A stretch of DNA of 64,000 nt from Siphonodentalium dalli (Eukaryota > Mollusca > Scaphopoda > Gadilida > Siphonodentaliidae), in contig CP136069.1 of assembly GCA_032622095.1 (NCBI GenBank), positions 202,538,690 to 202,602,689 of the forward strand, written 5' to 3'. Positions 31,985-43,360 of the stretch are shown here, piece after piece. The position numbers and the translations under genes were made by a program. The stretch's first letter is position 1. Each line of letters starts with the position of its first letter. Below the pieces are notes generated by a model. It was not told the DNA's origin, ran no database searches, and saw only the letters and a list, made by a program, of their open reading frames with translations.

Positions 31985-33349
31985 GCGACCAACGGTTAGT
32001 TTTCATCGGGATATACATATGTGTTGATTCCCGAAAGCCTGCACCTTGTGGCACTTCACAACAAGCGACTGGCATATTTGAAGTCTTGGACACATCATGT
32101 ACTGAAGGGATAACGCTCTCAATATCAACATATGTTGTGTCCGAATGGCTATTATATCCGACACTATACGATATATAACGCTGTGTTGGTGTCCGACAGT
32201 ATGTGACACTTTACAAAAAAACGGCTGACAAATGAAGAAAATGCAATTTGTTAACTGTGTGTGTGACCGCATACACTATTTTAAGTAATGAAAACACCAC
32301 GGACTGAAGGGATATGCTCTCAGTTTTAACTGAGGCTATAGGATAGTTCTATCATAGTCTAGCCTGACTATACCACCCCCTCGAATATACAATACAATAT
32401 TTGTAAAATATGTAACATGTGACCAGCATGCGAAACCATCTTTGGGTGTGATATTTTATCGCCATGGCGTAAACACAATATGTAATGATGAGCTGTTTCA
32501 ATTTTGCCACAACGACAGAGAGGGGCGTTTTAATGTGATTACTCAATAGTTCATCGTTCAAACTACTGCGTTTCAATCTTAAGCGAGAATGGCGCACTTG
32601 TAATATGCGACACTTACTGTGGTAATAATTAATAAAATGTGTCGTTGTTGTTGTAACCTGGGATCTGTAAGCCCGAACACGTCTTTTATTCTATGCAGTG
32701 TCGCGTGCCCAATTTTCAGCGAACGAGTCATTTTGAGTCCCATTATGATCAATTGGGAAATTTGGTAAAGTTCTTAACAAAAACATGTAATGTAATTTTT
32801 TGATCAAAAAACGTGTTTGGGGAGGGGTAGCTAAAATCCATGATTTCACAAACCGTTCAGAATTTTTGTTAACTTCTTGCTACATATGCTTGACAGATAA
32901 CTACTGCATAATACGGATTAATATGTTGGTATTATAGCAATACCCATTTGAATGATAATGTTTGGAAACAATATTTTTGTGAAAAAGATAGATTTCTAAG
33001 CAAAAATACATTTTTTGGCTCCAAATGGCAGCAAAATCCAAATTAACCAACACTTTTTTCATATCAAGTAGAGGTATGATATGATGTAGTAATGTTAACC
33101 CCAACAATGTTGGCAAATAAGTTAGGAAATAGCCACAGGTCTCGCTTAAGAAATATCGTTAATTTCTGGAAAAGAGACACTAGTGGGTATCGTTCATCTT
33201 CGATTTTACAATAGCCACCACCAATCCGTTATTTTCACTATCATTTTCGTAAACAATATATATTTCTTCTTCAACAAAAGTTGGTTTTTACTTATTCTAC
33301 CTTGGGTATGGGTATCTCGAAAGCTAGAGCTCTTTTTCGATCTGTACTA
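31985..33349. repeat. Truncated copy of the 52.7-57.1 kb element
   Basis: This segment is collinear with 54720-56290 and, at its right end, with 57000-57099. It holds two diverged units with TTCCCGAAAGCCTGCA and TGGACACATCATGTACTGAA, then CGACAGAGAGGGG, AAAGCCCGAACACGTCTTT-like sequence, TTGGGGAGGGGTAGCTAAAA and TATCTCGAAAGCTAGAGCTC. It ends at CTGTACTA, like the intact element. Its left inverted arm is missing. There is no coding. Confidence 0.75.
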
Positions 33350-33353
33350 GTAT

Positions 33354-33470
33354 CGTCTACAATAAACCAAGGACACATCGGTTACACATATCAAGCATGA
33401 CGTGGACCATTAAGAAAACATGGATGGATACCACGGGCAATTACATATGAATAGATGTATGGAGGGTGCT
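33354..33470. repeat. Dispersed direct repeat, copy 1
   Basis: CTACAATAAACCAAGKACAC, CGGTTACACATA and CATTAAGAAAACATGGATGG are shared in the same order with 35207-35325. The two copies flank the exon-like segments of the putative split gene. Confidence 0.7.
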
Positions 33471-33713
33471 TTTTATTGTCATCTCCCCAAGAATTAAAGA
33501 AGCATGAAGTTTAAGAATAAATTCAATATATTCTACAAGTAATGTATAACATCTCGCTGTCGGGTACCCTTCATACTTTACTTTTCCAAAAGAAACTTAT
33601 CAAAGTTGTAAACAGTTGTGAACACTTGATCATTCTTTTAAACGTCTGGTTGAATGAGCAATTAAACTCGCCGGGTGATTGAGAATACGCTAGTTTTATC
33701 TACAAGGGCTTAC

Positions 33714-33866
33714 CCTCATTAACTTTAACCTCGTCCAAAGTGCCAACGCCATCCCGTGTATATTTGTATCCCTCCACCTCTTGTTGTTCTTCGGGTTTTG
33801 GCTCTTTTTCGGGCACTTTATCCCCGTCTCTGTTGGGGGTGTATTTTGTTTTTTAGCATCCATGTC
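33714..33866 (-). CDS. Candidate internal exon, 153 bp, of a putative split gene
   Basis: On the minus strand it follows an excellent acceptor (TCTCTATCTACTTTCAG) and ends before GTAAGC. Its length is 51 codons, phase 0 to phase 0. In the frame continuing from the exon at 34548-34756 it reads DMDAKKQNTPPTETG, then IKCPKKSQNPKNNKRW. In the next frame it reads DKVPEKEPKPEEQQEVEG, then YKYTRDGVGTLDEVKVNE, which looks more protein-like. A missing G in the GGGG run near 33823 would switch between them. The acidic, proline/glutamate-rich character suggests a disordered region. I do not recognise the protein. Confidence 0.4.
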
Positions 33867-34547
33867 CTGAAAGTAGATAGAGAAAACACTTGATAAGCCC
33901 CATAGACATGCAGCGATTTGCACCTGCATTATACATCTATACCAGTTGCAGATACAATAATACATGGAAACAGATTTGGTTGGGGTAAAACTAAACCTGA
34001 ACACACCATGCATCAATCAGTCAACATTTATGTCAGAAAACATTTGATGAATACTCATACCAGTCGCCCCAAGTAGTGTACGCTGTTATTCCACGTTTTC
34101 CGTTATTTGCACTGGTTGACACTCATTTTCAGTCCACAAGAACGTATGTCGTCACATTTGGCGTCCCTGTGTGGATGTGTCAAACATATTTGACGTTAAT
34201 TAACGTTATTTTACCTTATCATGACATATGTCATGATAGTTAAATATTAATCTCGCCCAGCACTCTCACATGGGCTTCTTGTGCTAAAATGTGTAGTGGA
34301 TGGGAGAATAACTGGGCAATTTTAAAAAACAAAATTGCATACACCAAGGAAAAGACATGCTCCCTTGTCGTTAATGATAGTCATTGCTCAAATTGTACTG
34401 ACCATGAACATATAAACGCTCAGGCAAACACATCCCATTTAAATATACATAATACTGACTCCTGACTTTTTTTCAAATTAGCATATCATGGGGTCATCAA
34501 CTTACAACGAAATAATGAGTGGTCAAGTATTTTATAATGCCACATAC

Positions 34548-34756
34548 CTGTTGCCTGCCTGTTGCAACATCTCTCGATTCAGTTTCAATATACATATGAG
34601 CCATGCATGGTGCAGAACTCTGTGCTGTATCCGCCACGGCATCAGTTTCATGACTATTATTTGTGTCTAATGATAGGACATCCATCGCTGCTGCGAGTGG
34701 AATATTAGTACAATGTAATTGTGTTTTTACTTGTTTCTGAGCTATCTCGGGAATTT
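34548..34756 (-). CDS. Candidate internal exon, 209 bp, of a putative split gene
   Basis: The minus-strand acceptor is CTTATTTCCAG and the donor CAGGTATGTG, close to the consensus. Between them one frame is fully open for 69 codons after a two-base partial codon: IPEIAQKQVKTQLHCTNIPL, AAAMDVLSLDTNNSHETDA, then ESRDVATGRQQ. It ends in phase 0, which matches the exon at 33714-33866. The two exons would be separated by a 681-bp intron. No domain is recognised. The alanine/serine/threonine/acidic composition fits a regulatory or linker region. Confidence 0.45.
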
Positions 34757-35206
34757 CTGGAAATAAGATTCGGAATGATCAAAAAATATTTTGAGAATCG
34801 AAGTACTGTAGATAGCAACTTTATACCACGCTACATTACTGACAAAGGACAAATCACTTACACACTCACTCAAATATAGAGTTCACTCACAGGGACATTA
34901 TTGGCGTTCATTGACTGAATTCAATTACACTAGTTGTCATTACCGTGATTGACAATACACGTCAATTTTGCACAGCTAACCACCAACAAAGTGTTTAAAA
35001 CTTCAATTGTGACTGAATACTGACTGACGAGTAGTTCCCAGGAAACTGTTAAGCATAAATTGTCCGAACAATGACAACATAGGAATCACATGTCTTCTGC
35101 TAACAGTGGGGACGTGATATGCATGGCTGTTTGTTGTATTTGTCTTTGTTATGTATATAACAGTTTAGAAATTCAATTTGTTATTCGGGCCAGAGTGTTA
35201 TATGTA

Positions 35207-35325
35207 TATTCTACAATAAACCAAGTACACTTCGGTTACACATAGCAAACATCACTTGGGTCATTAAGAAAACATGGATGGGTACCTCAGGCAATTATAT
35301 TTAACATAGACGTAGGGAGTAGATA
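35207..35325. repeat. Dispersed direct repeat, copy 2
   Basis: Diverged second copy of 33354-33470 in the same orientation. It contains AAACCAAGTACACTTCGG, AGAAAACATGGATGGGTA and GGCAATTATAT. Confidence 0.7.
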
Positions 35326-35965
35326 AAACCATTGTTGGCGTGCAGTTACCAACCAGTGCTGATGCGTGAAGTCAGACTTGACTTAGCACCTTGTTAATTG
35401 GAGGTTTATAATCACTAATGCTCATTTCAATGTTTGTGGTTTCGGGGAAATATGTATCATAACCATCGCCAAATATGATAGTTTGTGTTAAATTTAAAGA
35501 TGACCACCAAATTTATCAATCCAACTTTACTTCTGTTAGATAACACAATCTGGTGTGATTTTAAAGCTAAAAATAAGTCACCATTGAATTGGCATACACG
35601 TGGTGTTCTAATGACCTGGAAAGCAACAAAATGACGAAATCGTTACCATAATGATGTGTAATGTCCAAGTTTGACACATAGCTATAGTATACTCTGCTAT
35701 AATCAGAGGGATTTTATCTTCCTAATGTGTCCTGATTTTTAACAATCACGAATATTCGGTAAAAATATCGGCATATATTGTAAACTAGCAAGGTTATCCG
35801 GCGTTTCCCAGGTTAAAGTGACGTGAAACCCTCTGCATGTTGTGGATATTTGGTGGGAATAGAGAATACTCTTGCTCAAACTGTTACACATATTCTCATA
35901 AATTGCATATTCAAATAGCATCACAAAACATGATTCTCACACATGGAATGTAAGTAGTGGCTCAC

Positions 35966-35980
35966 CTTGTCAATCGTCAT
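35966..35980 (-). CDS. Possible start exon (MTIDK) with consensus donor
   Basis: On the minus strand AACAAAATGACGATTGACAA is followed by G and then GTGAGC, a near-consensus donor. The coding part would be five codons ending in phase 0. Upstream sequence lacks a TATA box. The next exon found (34548-34756) starts with two bases of a split codon, so a direct splice would be out of frame and at least one exon would be missing. I treat this as a weak lead. Confidence 0.2.
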
Positions 35981-36589
35981 TTTGTTTATCGCGATTAATC
36001 CATTAAAGAAGTATTTATTTTCTGCGTATACGTCAGGCGTTATGACTTGAAACATGAACATCATACACACATTAGTTCGCACAAATGTATAGACGACAAT
36101 TGGGGTTTACATACATATAGATGTATCAATCAATATAGTTGGTTAGGCTAAGGTTTTGAGGACACCTGGCTCTCATATCTCCACGAAGATACAGATGTAT
36201 TAAAGAAATGGCCATGTTCTCCTCTTTTCATGGCGCTATCCATTGGCGAAATATTCTCAGTTTAAAAGAACTGTCGCTATGCAAGTATATCAGCTACATG
36301 TGCCCGGCACAGAGCGCGATTTTAAGTGGTTTATTTTGTTTGTGTGGAAACTATATTGAATGGAACAGATGTTATAATATGTACATGATCCATTCTAATA
36401 TGCAATCTCCTGACGGGTCGATGTCACTCAGTTTGCAAAAATATGTGTATCTGTTAAATAAAGTGAGAAATATACGTTTAATGCTTTCTTCTATGTATCT
36501 GTTTTGCTAGCTAATTATACATTTTTAACACGCACGATTTGATTCCTCGTATCATTTGAAAAGAACTTTTATGAATTTGATGGCTATTG

Positions 36590-37670
36590 GCACTAAACAT
36601 ATTTTTTATCAGTTTTGGTGACCCTCCCGTCCCTATTCAAGACGGAGGCGGCGCCTCTGTTGTCATCATTAAAGCACACACTTAGACTCATTATGGAAAT
36701 ATAATAACAATATATATAACATTGGTGAAAATTGGCGAGTATACAACTTCGTATCAAATTTAGGGCCCCATATATATCATCCAAACGGCACCAATTTGGC
36801 GTATCTAAACCCATATGATTAGATGTATCGTATGACGGAGAAGAATATGTATAAATCTGGTAGAAATCGGCGGTAAACATATTGTTCATATTTGTTGTGT
36901 CCCACTTGTGACAGTTTGTGACATCCTTAAAACACACATTTAGACTCCTGATATCATCGAGAAGATTATTGATAAGTTTGGTACTAATTGGCGACTAAAT
37001 CAATTTTGATCACATTTAGTAGTGCCCACCCGCCCCCCATCTCTCACACAAAACAGCACCAACATGGCGTCTTTAATCGCACGATCAGACTTCTCGTATT
37101 TTGGATAAGGATGCGTATCACTTTGGTGGAAATTGGCGTTAAAATGATTGCGTATCAATTTATCGCTCAATTAGAGTCATTGTATCATGGAAAAGAATAT
37201 ATATCAATTTGGTGGAAATCGGCTCTAAAATAGTTTTATCAATTTTGGTGCCCCTCTCCCCTTCCGTACTTTCCTCGCGTGACTGGCGCAACTTCTGACA
37301 TATCTAAACAACACCATTATATTATATTCATCATATCATGGAATGATTATATATAACTTTCGTGACAATCGGCGACAAATTTTTTTTCTGGCCCTCCCCC
37401 CTTTTATGTCCCTGACCCGCACCACTATCTTTCTCGTAAAACGTTACCTATAATAGAACCGTTTGGTTCCATCTAGATGGTCAGTCGGCCACTAAATTTA
37501 GTTTATCGATGGTTGTGCCACTCCCCTTCCGTGCATCCCTGACTTGAACGTCGCCACTTTTGACAAATTTAGACCGCACCATCAGATTCCTTATATAATG
37601 GGGATGATTATATATAAGTTTCGTGGCAATCGGCGACAAACAAAATTCTGCCCCTCCCCCTTTTCCGCCC
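36590..37670. repeat. Degenerate tandem array, about 140-bp unit, about eight copies
   Basis: A GGTGGAAATTGGCGA-type anchor recurs near 36722, 36858, 36980, 37123, 37211, 37361, 37480 and 37622, mostly 120-150 bp apart. Units also share GCCCCTCCCCCTTCCGT, CTGACxxGCACC, TTTAGAC and ATCATGGAxATGATTATATA. Divergence is high, so the array is old. The AAATCGG anchor resembles that of the array at 38.1 kb. Confidence 0.65.
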
Positions 37671-38034
37671 TGACAACAACGGCGTCACTTTAGAAAATCC
37701 TCAGACATTCGCAAATATAGATATAGGCAAACGAAATTTTCCATCATAATTTCCGGTGTCGGATATACATAATGTGATCGCCTGGTCTATTTACATTCGA
37801 CCTCCAAGCATGATGAAACCTGTCAACAGCAGTGAATAAACAAGAAAACCATAGTCAGAAATGGTAACGCCACCAAGATCATATTATTAGCCATAAATAT
37901 AAATTACAATATAATTATAATATAAACTAGCTTTCAAATTCCATGTGGGAAATTTGGATACTTCCATATATCAAGTTTTTCCCGTTTCTTGTGCTATACA
38001 TTACATTCTTCAAGTAAGCTGTCTTGCTTGCTAT

Positions 38035-38490
38035 TACACTAGCTGGTGGGCCCGACTTCGTTCAGGCTGTTTCCCATCTTCTTTCCGGCGAAAGACGCGA
38101 TTTGACCTTGAATTCACTATTTTGAAAGTCTAGGTCAGGTCGGGGTCATGATTTGACCCGTCCAAAAACACTCCCCGGAGAAAAGTACCCCAAGATATCA
38201 AATTTCGTCGAAATCCGCCGGTTGTACCAGATTTGACCTTGAATTGACCATTTGAAGATCAAGGTCAGGTTGTGGTCACGATTTGACCAGTCCAGAACAC
38301 TTCCCGGACAAAACTGCCCATAGGTATCAAATTTCGTCGAAATCCGTCCGTTTTACCCGATTTGACCTTGAATTGACTGTATTAAAGGTCGATGTCAGGT
38401 CGGGGTCACGATTTGACCCGTCCAAAACACTCCCCGGACAAGAGTACCCCTGAGTATTAAATTTCATCGAAATCCATCTTTGATTACCAC
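38035..38490. mobile_element. Tandem-repeat element starting CACTAGCTGG, three 130-bp units
   Basis: After CTAGCTGGTGGGCCCGACTT, units begin with GATTTGACCTTGAATT at 38099, 38230 and 38359. Each continues GGTCAGGTCGGGGTCA, CCCGTCCAAAACACTCCCCG and AAATTTCGTCGAAATCCG. The beginning matches the element at 9756, although the tandem cores differ. The layout suggests a Helentron/HINE-like element. Confidence 0.6.
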
Positions 38491-39063
38491 ACGATCGCAT
38501 GCTTTCCAAACGGTGTGGTCATTATCAATATCAGCACATGTGCTAATCTGTGACTATTTTATTGAGCATTCGGGGTAAGACTACAGCTTTTAAAGTGACC
38601 CATTTTTACTTTTACATTGACATAATCCCCCATAATCCACCATTGGACCAGTGGTTATTATATTTTCCAAGCACTGAGTACACCGGTGGCGTTAAGGACC
38701 ATGCTTCCATTATTAGGCAATCATCACGGATTACTCTTAGCCAGTAAAACAACGGTTGTACACTGTCGATGAGCTCAATCCAGCCGACAAGACACCCACA
38801 ATTTTTCCACGCCTCGACTTGAGTCCTCTTAAAGAGGCAGTTTCTTTCACGATAACAATTTTTTCAATTAATGAACATTGAATTGCACCTCAAACGAATA
38901 TGTGTTATTTGGCGACCCTATGTTGGGCCATTGATGGATGTGTTACCAATATGTACACTTTTGGATAGGCTAGGATATGATAATTTTATTTACATTATAC
39001 ACACATGGAAAGTACAATTACAATTAAATATAATATTAATAGACTATACATGTATATTTTTAG

Positions 39064-39286
39064 GTGTAATATAGTCATGGATGACTGTCTTCCTATCACC
39101 CCTGAATGTGGTGACAGATTATATGATGTAGATGGCCGAATGAATTTGATTGTTTTTGGGTTACGTTCATCGTGTGCAGACTGGGTTTTAAATAGGCTTT
39201 GTCACGCCGATGGTGCGAAGAGTGGTGCATTATGTATAGGCACCTACTTGATCGATATCATGAATGAATACTATGAATATACATGT
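39064..39286 (+). CDS. Candidate cysteine-rich internal exon
   Basis: It follows TGTATATTTTTAG as acceptor and ends at TGT before GTGAGT. One frame is open across all 223 bp: NIVMDDCLPITPECGDRLYD, VDGRMNLIVFGLRSSCADWV, then CHADGAKSGALCIGTYLIDI. It contains five or more cysteines, which could suit an extracellular or secreted domain, but I recognise no family. An open frame just upstream (38871-39062, with WRPYVGPLMDVLPICTLLDR) may be a further exon or read-through. Without a homologue this is a composition- and splice-based call. Confidence 0.4.
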
Positions 39287-39989
39287 GTGAGTGGAACCTA
39301 GTAGGAATAATGCGAGTGAGTTTTGGGGATTTTTGAATTTTAACATGTATACTTGAGTGAATGTTTTGTTTGTTTTTTTATTTATATGTTTAATATTTGT
39401 TAGCAGAAAAATATGTATCGTTTAAACAATCAGGGCATCTTCGGTTTTTGTATCGAACGCATGCTGAATAGAGATTAATGATATCCGTTTGCATACGTTT
39501 TCGGAAGACATGCCGTGGTTGCTTAGAGGTATATTTACTTATCTATGGAATTTCATATAAAGGGGAATGAATGGTAAAGGAGAACTTTACAACAAGATAT
39601 GGTCCTGAATTATTTTTGTACTATGGGATTAGGTTGTCGTCTATTTGGTTCTGCTCTTGTCATACATACCAGAAAACGACGCCGGAAAGCGATCGTAGTA
39701 TCAGTCGTGCACGGAAATGGATGCATGTAATTTATGTAAATCATCTATTTTAAAACGTTTTCTTGTTTGAAAAGAGGATCGATGTTATATTTTGTGTTAC
39801 ATGTAATTATGGACTGTGCTGGAAATTTGTAGTATGAAACTCGATAGAGTGCCAATATGAAAATCCACCCTGGTAAATCCACCCTGGTTTTTTGGGCCAA
39901 AACCCGGTGTAAATATATGTACCAAGACATCCACCAACCAGCAAGACCCCCTGAAATCCGGCTTTTCCCAGGATTAACTAGGCTGAAAC

Positions 39990-40325
39990 TAGACAAAAAC
40001 CCTGGTGTGGATAAACCTGGGTGTAATTACCCAGATGACCACACCCATGTGTACCCTAGTGTTTCCTACCCAGGTGTACCGTGGTGTTATTCGCCCTGGT
40101 ATTTCCTACACAGGTGTTCCCTACCCAGGTGTATCTTGATATTTCCAACCAATGTGTACCTTGATGTGTTCTTACCCTGGTGTACCTTGGTGTTTTCTTA
40201 CCTAGGTGGATTTACCAGTGTTTCCACCCAGGTATACCTTGGGGTGTCTTCGAAGGGTTTTCCCCGGGTGTTTCTACCAGAGTATACCCCAGGGGTGCTA
40301 TTCACCGGCTGGGTTTATAATATAG
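39990..40325. repeat. Degenerate minisatellite, CCCAGGTGTACCTTGGTGTT type
   Basis: About a dozen 26-30-bp units built on CCCAGGTGTACCTTGGTGTT. They are the reverse orientation of the arrays at 42930-43360 and 46290-46615. The near-27-bp period keeps a long plus-strand frame open (39857-40441) that encodes repeats such as PRCILIFPTNVYLDVF; I do not regard this as a gene. Confidence 0.75.
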
Positions 40326-40329
40326 TCCA

Positions 40330-41470
40330 GGTAGTTTTACGAGGCGACGCTCAATGCGAAGCTATCGGTGGACATATCGATGGGAAGACATCGCCGCGCC
40401 ATATAGGATTATCCAATCAAGGTGATTGGCGTCAATCATAGATTGACCACCGGTCACATAAACATGCTGCGTGTAGCAGTACACGTTTGTACACATTTCA
40501 ACAATGAGCAACCGATGAAAAGGACGTGGGGCAAAATATACCACCGACGACATGAGGGGGTCTACAAAAAAAATCCGTATATAGGGTCGAGGTGGGTGGG
40601 TGGTCCAGAGGCCGAAACAATCGTGCTTGTAATTATTTTTCCAAAATGGGTTTTTTTCAAACAATTTACAAGTACTGACCATGTAATGTTGTTTGTAAGC
40701 ATGCTAGTATCATGTTTGTTGGCATATGGCTATATGGACATCTATAGTGACTATTTAGCCTCAGATTTAGCAACATTCTGGATTTCACAGGATCCCGTCC
40801 CACTTCTCAGTGGAAAACCGTAATTTAGTAAAAAAAATTAATGTATTACCCAGTGTAAATATGTTTGGCAACTCTAATGCGTGTTGACTCACGATTGAGT
40901 TCATTAAAGCATACCATATATTACCCGAATAAAAGTAATAAAATAAAAAAAACTGTATCACAAATACTACATGGTGAATATTCAATGATGACTAGATATC
41001 ATTGACCCGATTGTTGCATAACATGAAATTGAAAAGGGTGTCTCATAAATTTCTAATGTCTGAAATACTGTCTTGTTCTGGCATGCAATCAATTTCATTC
41101 CTTCTGGTTATTTCTCATCTTTTTAATGATTGCAAGTAATGTTAATTTGCAGCACTTATCCAAATAAAACTGAATTGGTTATAATGAATGGCCGTTACTG
41201 TTTATTGTTCAGACAATCCCAACTGAAGGTGACGCTATTCTCCTTTAATTGACGAACTTCATCTTGAAGCTGAAATACTGCTCAACAAGACTAAACTACA
41301 ATACTAATTGTATACTGTTATCGCTTACAAATATATGAACTGAAATAATGTGATGCATTCAGATGCTTTGAGAAATGACATTCTTCAATGTCTTCAAAGT
41401 TCAAACTAAAATCAAGAATAAAATCTGACTGAGACTAGACTGCAGACTCTAGCGCACAAATATACATACA
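40330..41470. other. No recognised feature
   Basis: A 133-codon plus-strand frame (40422-40823) includes a hydrophobic stretch (MLFVSMLVSCLLAYGYM) but starts and ends without splice or promoter signals and shows no family. The CCAATCAAGGTGATTGG inverted repeat near 40408 is a short palindrome. Confidence 0.3.
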
Positions 41471-41474
41471 AATG

Positions 41475-41890
41475 GTTGAGTTATAATAATGCAAAATGTG
41501 TTTACGGATGGAACCAAGTTGGTAGCTCTGGTATGCATCGACAGGCAAAACCTGTGATATGTAGTAATATCTGCACATATCATTCCCGTATCATTCAGGT
41601 CTATCACCATACCAAACCACTTCAAAATTCGACAACCGACACTTCAACTTATATGGGAAAAACTTTGTACGGATTTAATTTCATAAACAGGGCCCATGGA
41701 TAACTCTGGTAGGCATTGGTACTCACAATCCGTGATATTATGCATATTCGTTCCCCATTTCTGGTCCGTCACATGTCATAGAGCATCAAAATATGACAAC
41801 CGACTCTTGAGTTATGATGCAAAATGTTTGTACGGACGGACACACGGACGGCTCGAGACGTCAACTATATACCCGCCGACTAATATCGGG
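41475..41890. mobile_element. Short pearl-like element: two ~180-bp units, ACGG tract and hairpin
   Basis: Units at about 41480-41670 and 41690-41840 share GAGTTATxATGCAAAATGT, GGTAGGCATTGGTAC-like and GACAACCGAC blocks. They are followed by GTACGGACGGACACACGGAC, then GCTCGAGACGTC and a small hairpin around CCGACTAATATCGG. This repeats the core, ACGG, hairpin order seen at 15.1-17.4 kb with unrelated core sequence. Confidence 0.55.
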
Positions 41891-41899
41891 CGTATAATA

Positions 41900-42925
41900 A
41901 CCATATATCTATGTGTATACCTAACCAACACAATTCCCCTCCTCACCCACCCTGGTGAATAAGACTAAAGAGTTCTTTGATCATGCACAAATAATTGTAG
42001 AACCCCTGACCTGTTTACTACTATTTACACTGGCCAGTGTTCTCTGTCAGACTAAACACGCTCGATATATTAAGGCTATAATGCGGTCTAGGGAAATTTG
42101 TGACATACAGTGTACCTACACAATGCTTTATTATTGTTGTTAGATACTGGAAACACCAGGAAACACCTGGAAATACAGTATGTTTTTTCGCAGTTAACAC
42201 ATTTATTGAAGAACGGCTAAAAAACTCTGTAATTTTGATAAAAACATGAGAAAGGGGGTGGGTCCCTAACATTTGGAGGAACAAATTTGCACAAATGGGG
42301 TGGTGGGTTCCTCGGGGTCGGAAAAAAACTTTTTGAGCCCTATATGTGCAATTGTTTTCCAGACCCCCCCCCCCCCCCTCCCCCCACCACTGCCGACGAG
42401 CGTAACATTTTTTTGGGCATTGTGGAGAGAAGAATCAAAATATGAAAGAATAAAGAAACCTGCACCATTCACCAGCGCCGGAAAAATGATGCATGGAAAG
42501 AAATTTCTTTGGAAATAGCAGGGAAATATCCAAACTGCAGAACCAAAACACAAACAAAATTCTTCTGAGACGTTATCTTCTTGGCTCTTCATTTTCACAC
42601 TGTGCTAATTAAAAAAAACCTCATTAATATCATTGAAACTCATTCTGCAGATATATAAACGCAGGCATGAGTCTCCACACAATTATACCCAAAAATTATA
42701 CCGCTATACATGCCGATTGTGGCCGGTGAGTGTTCGTGAATTAGTCGTAAGACGGCGTCAATTGACAGGTGACAAATCTGATAGATTGGATCAATCACAC
42801 CATCGACAGCGTGTGTCGTTTGCGCTAAAGCAAAGATACCTTTGCGTTCAGCCGCTACCATATAAACTACCTGGTTTATAAAATAGTCTCGCTTGGTGAA
42901 TAGCACCCCTTGTGTTTTAAGCAGG
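41900..42925. other. No recognised gene; mixed C-tract
   Basis: Includes a CCCCCCCCCCCCCCCTCCCCCC-type tract at about 42364-42386, and GGAAACACCAGGAAACACCT near 42150 that resembles the neighbouring minisatellite. Open frames here do not look coding. Confidence 0.3.
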
Positions 42926-42929
42926 TGCC

Positions 42930-43360
42930 ACTCGATTATTTTACCATGGAGTACCCCAGCATTTTCACCCAGATGTATCCAAGGTGCACCGCCCTGTTAT
43001 ACCTTGGTGTTGGAACACCAGGGTTTATCAGGGTGGTTGCACTAGGGATAAACCAGTGTAAAAAATACTGGGTACGCCACGGTAAAATCGTTGAGTTTAA
43101 CCTGATTAATTACACCCGGGGTATTCCCTGGTATAAACACACGGGAAACACTTGGGTCGAAAACACCAAGGTACACCTGGGTGAAAACATTGAGATGCAT
43201 CTGGTAAGGAAATCCCAAGGTACTCCTGGCTAGGAAAACATCAAGGTACCCCTGGGTGGGAAACACCAAAATACACATGGGTAGGAAACACCAATTAACA
43301 CATGGGTGAATAACATTAAGGTACACCTCGGTGGGGATACCAGAGTGAAATGATGAGGAC
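42930..43360. repeat. Degenerate minisatellite, GGTACACCTGGGTGGGAAACACCAA type
   Basis: Units of about 26-30 bp with CACCTGGGTG, itself partly palindromic, run through the block. A minus-strand frame (43042-43365) stays open as PMCILVFPTQGYLDVFLA-like repeats. The left boundary of the large tandem duplication (43037) falls inside this array. Confidence 0.75.

Larger units (their letters stand above)
34757..36585. other. Intron-like or intergenic, no recognised feature apart from entries above
   Basis: Between the putative exons and the tandem array I see a 61-codon minus-strand frame (35739-35924, ending LPNIRDC) and a 100-codon plus-strand frame (36208-36510). Neither has convincing splice flanks or a recognised family. 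Confidence 0.3.

Noticed and set aside
34497-34685. The 62-codon frame from the ATG at 34685 as a complete small protein
   Set aside because: The same frame is open upstream to a good acceptor, and a consensus donor lies inside it. It is better read as an internal exon (34548-34756).
39857-40441. A 194-codon plus-strand frame
   Set aside because: Most of it is a minisatellite with a period near 27 bp. The reading frame is open because of the repeat, not because of coding constraint.
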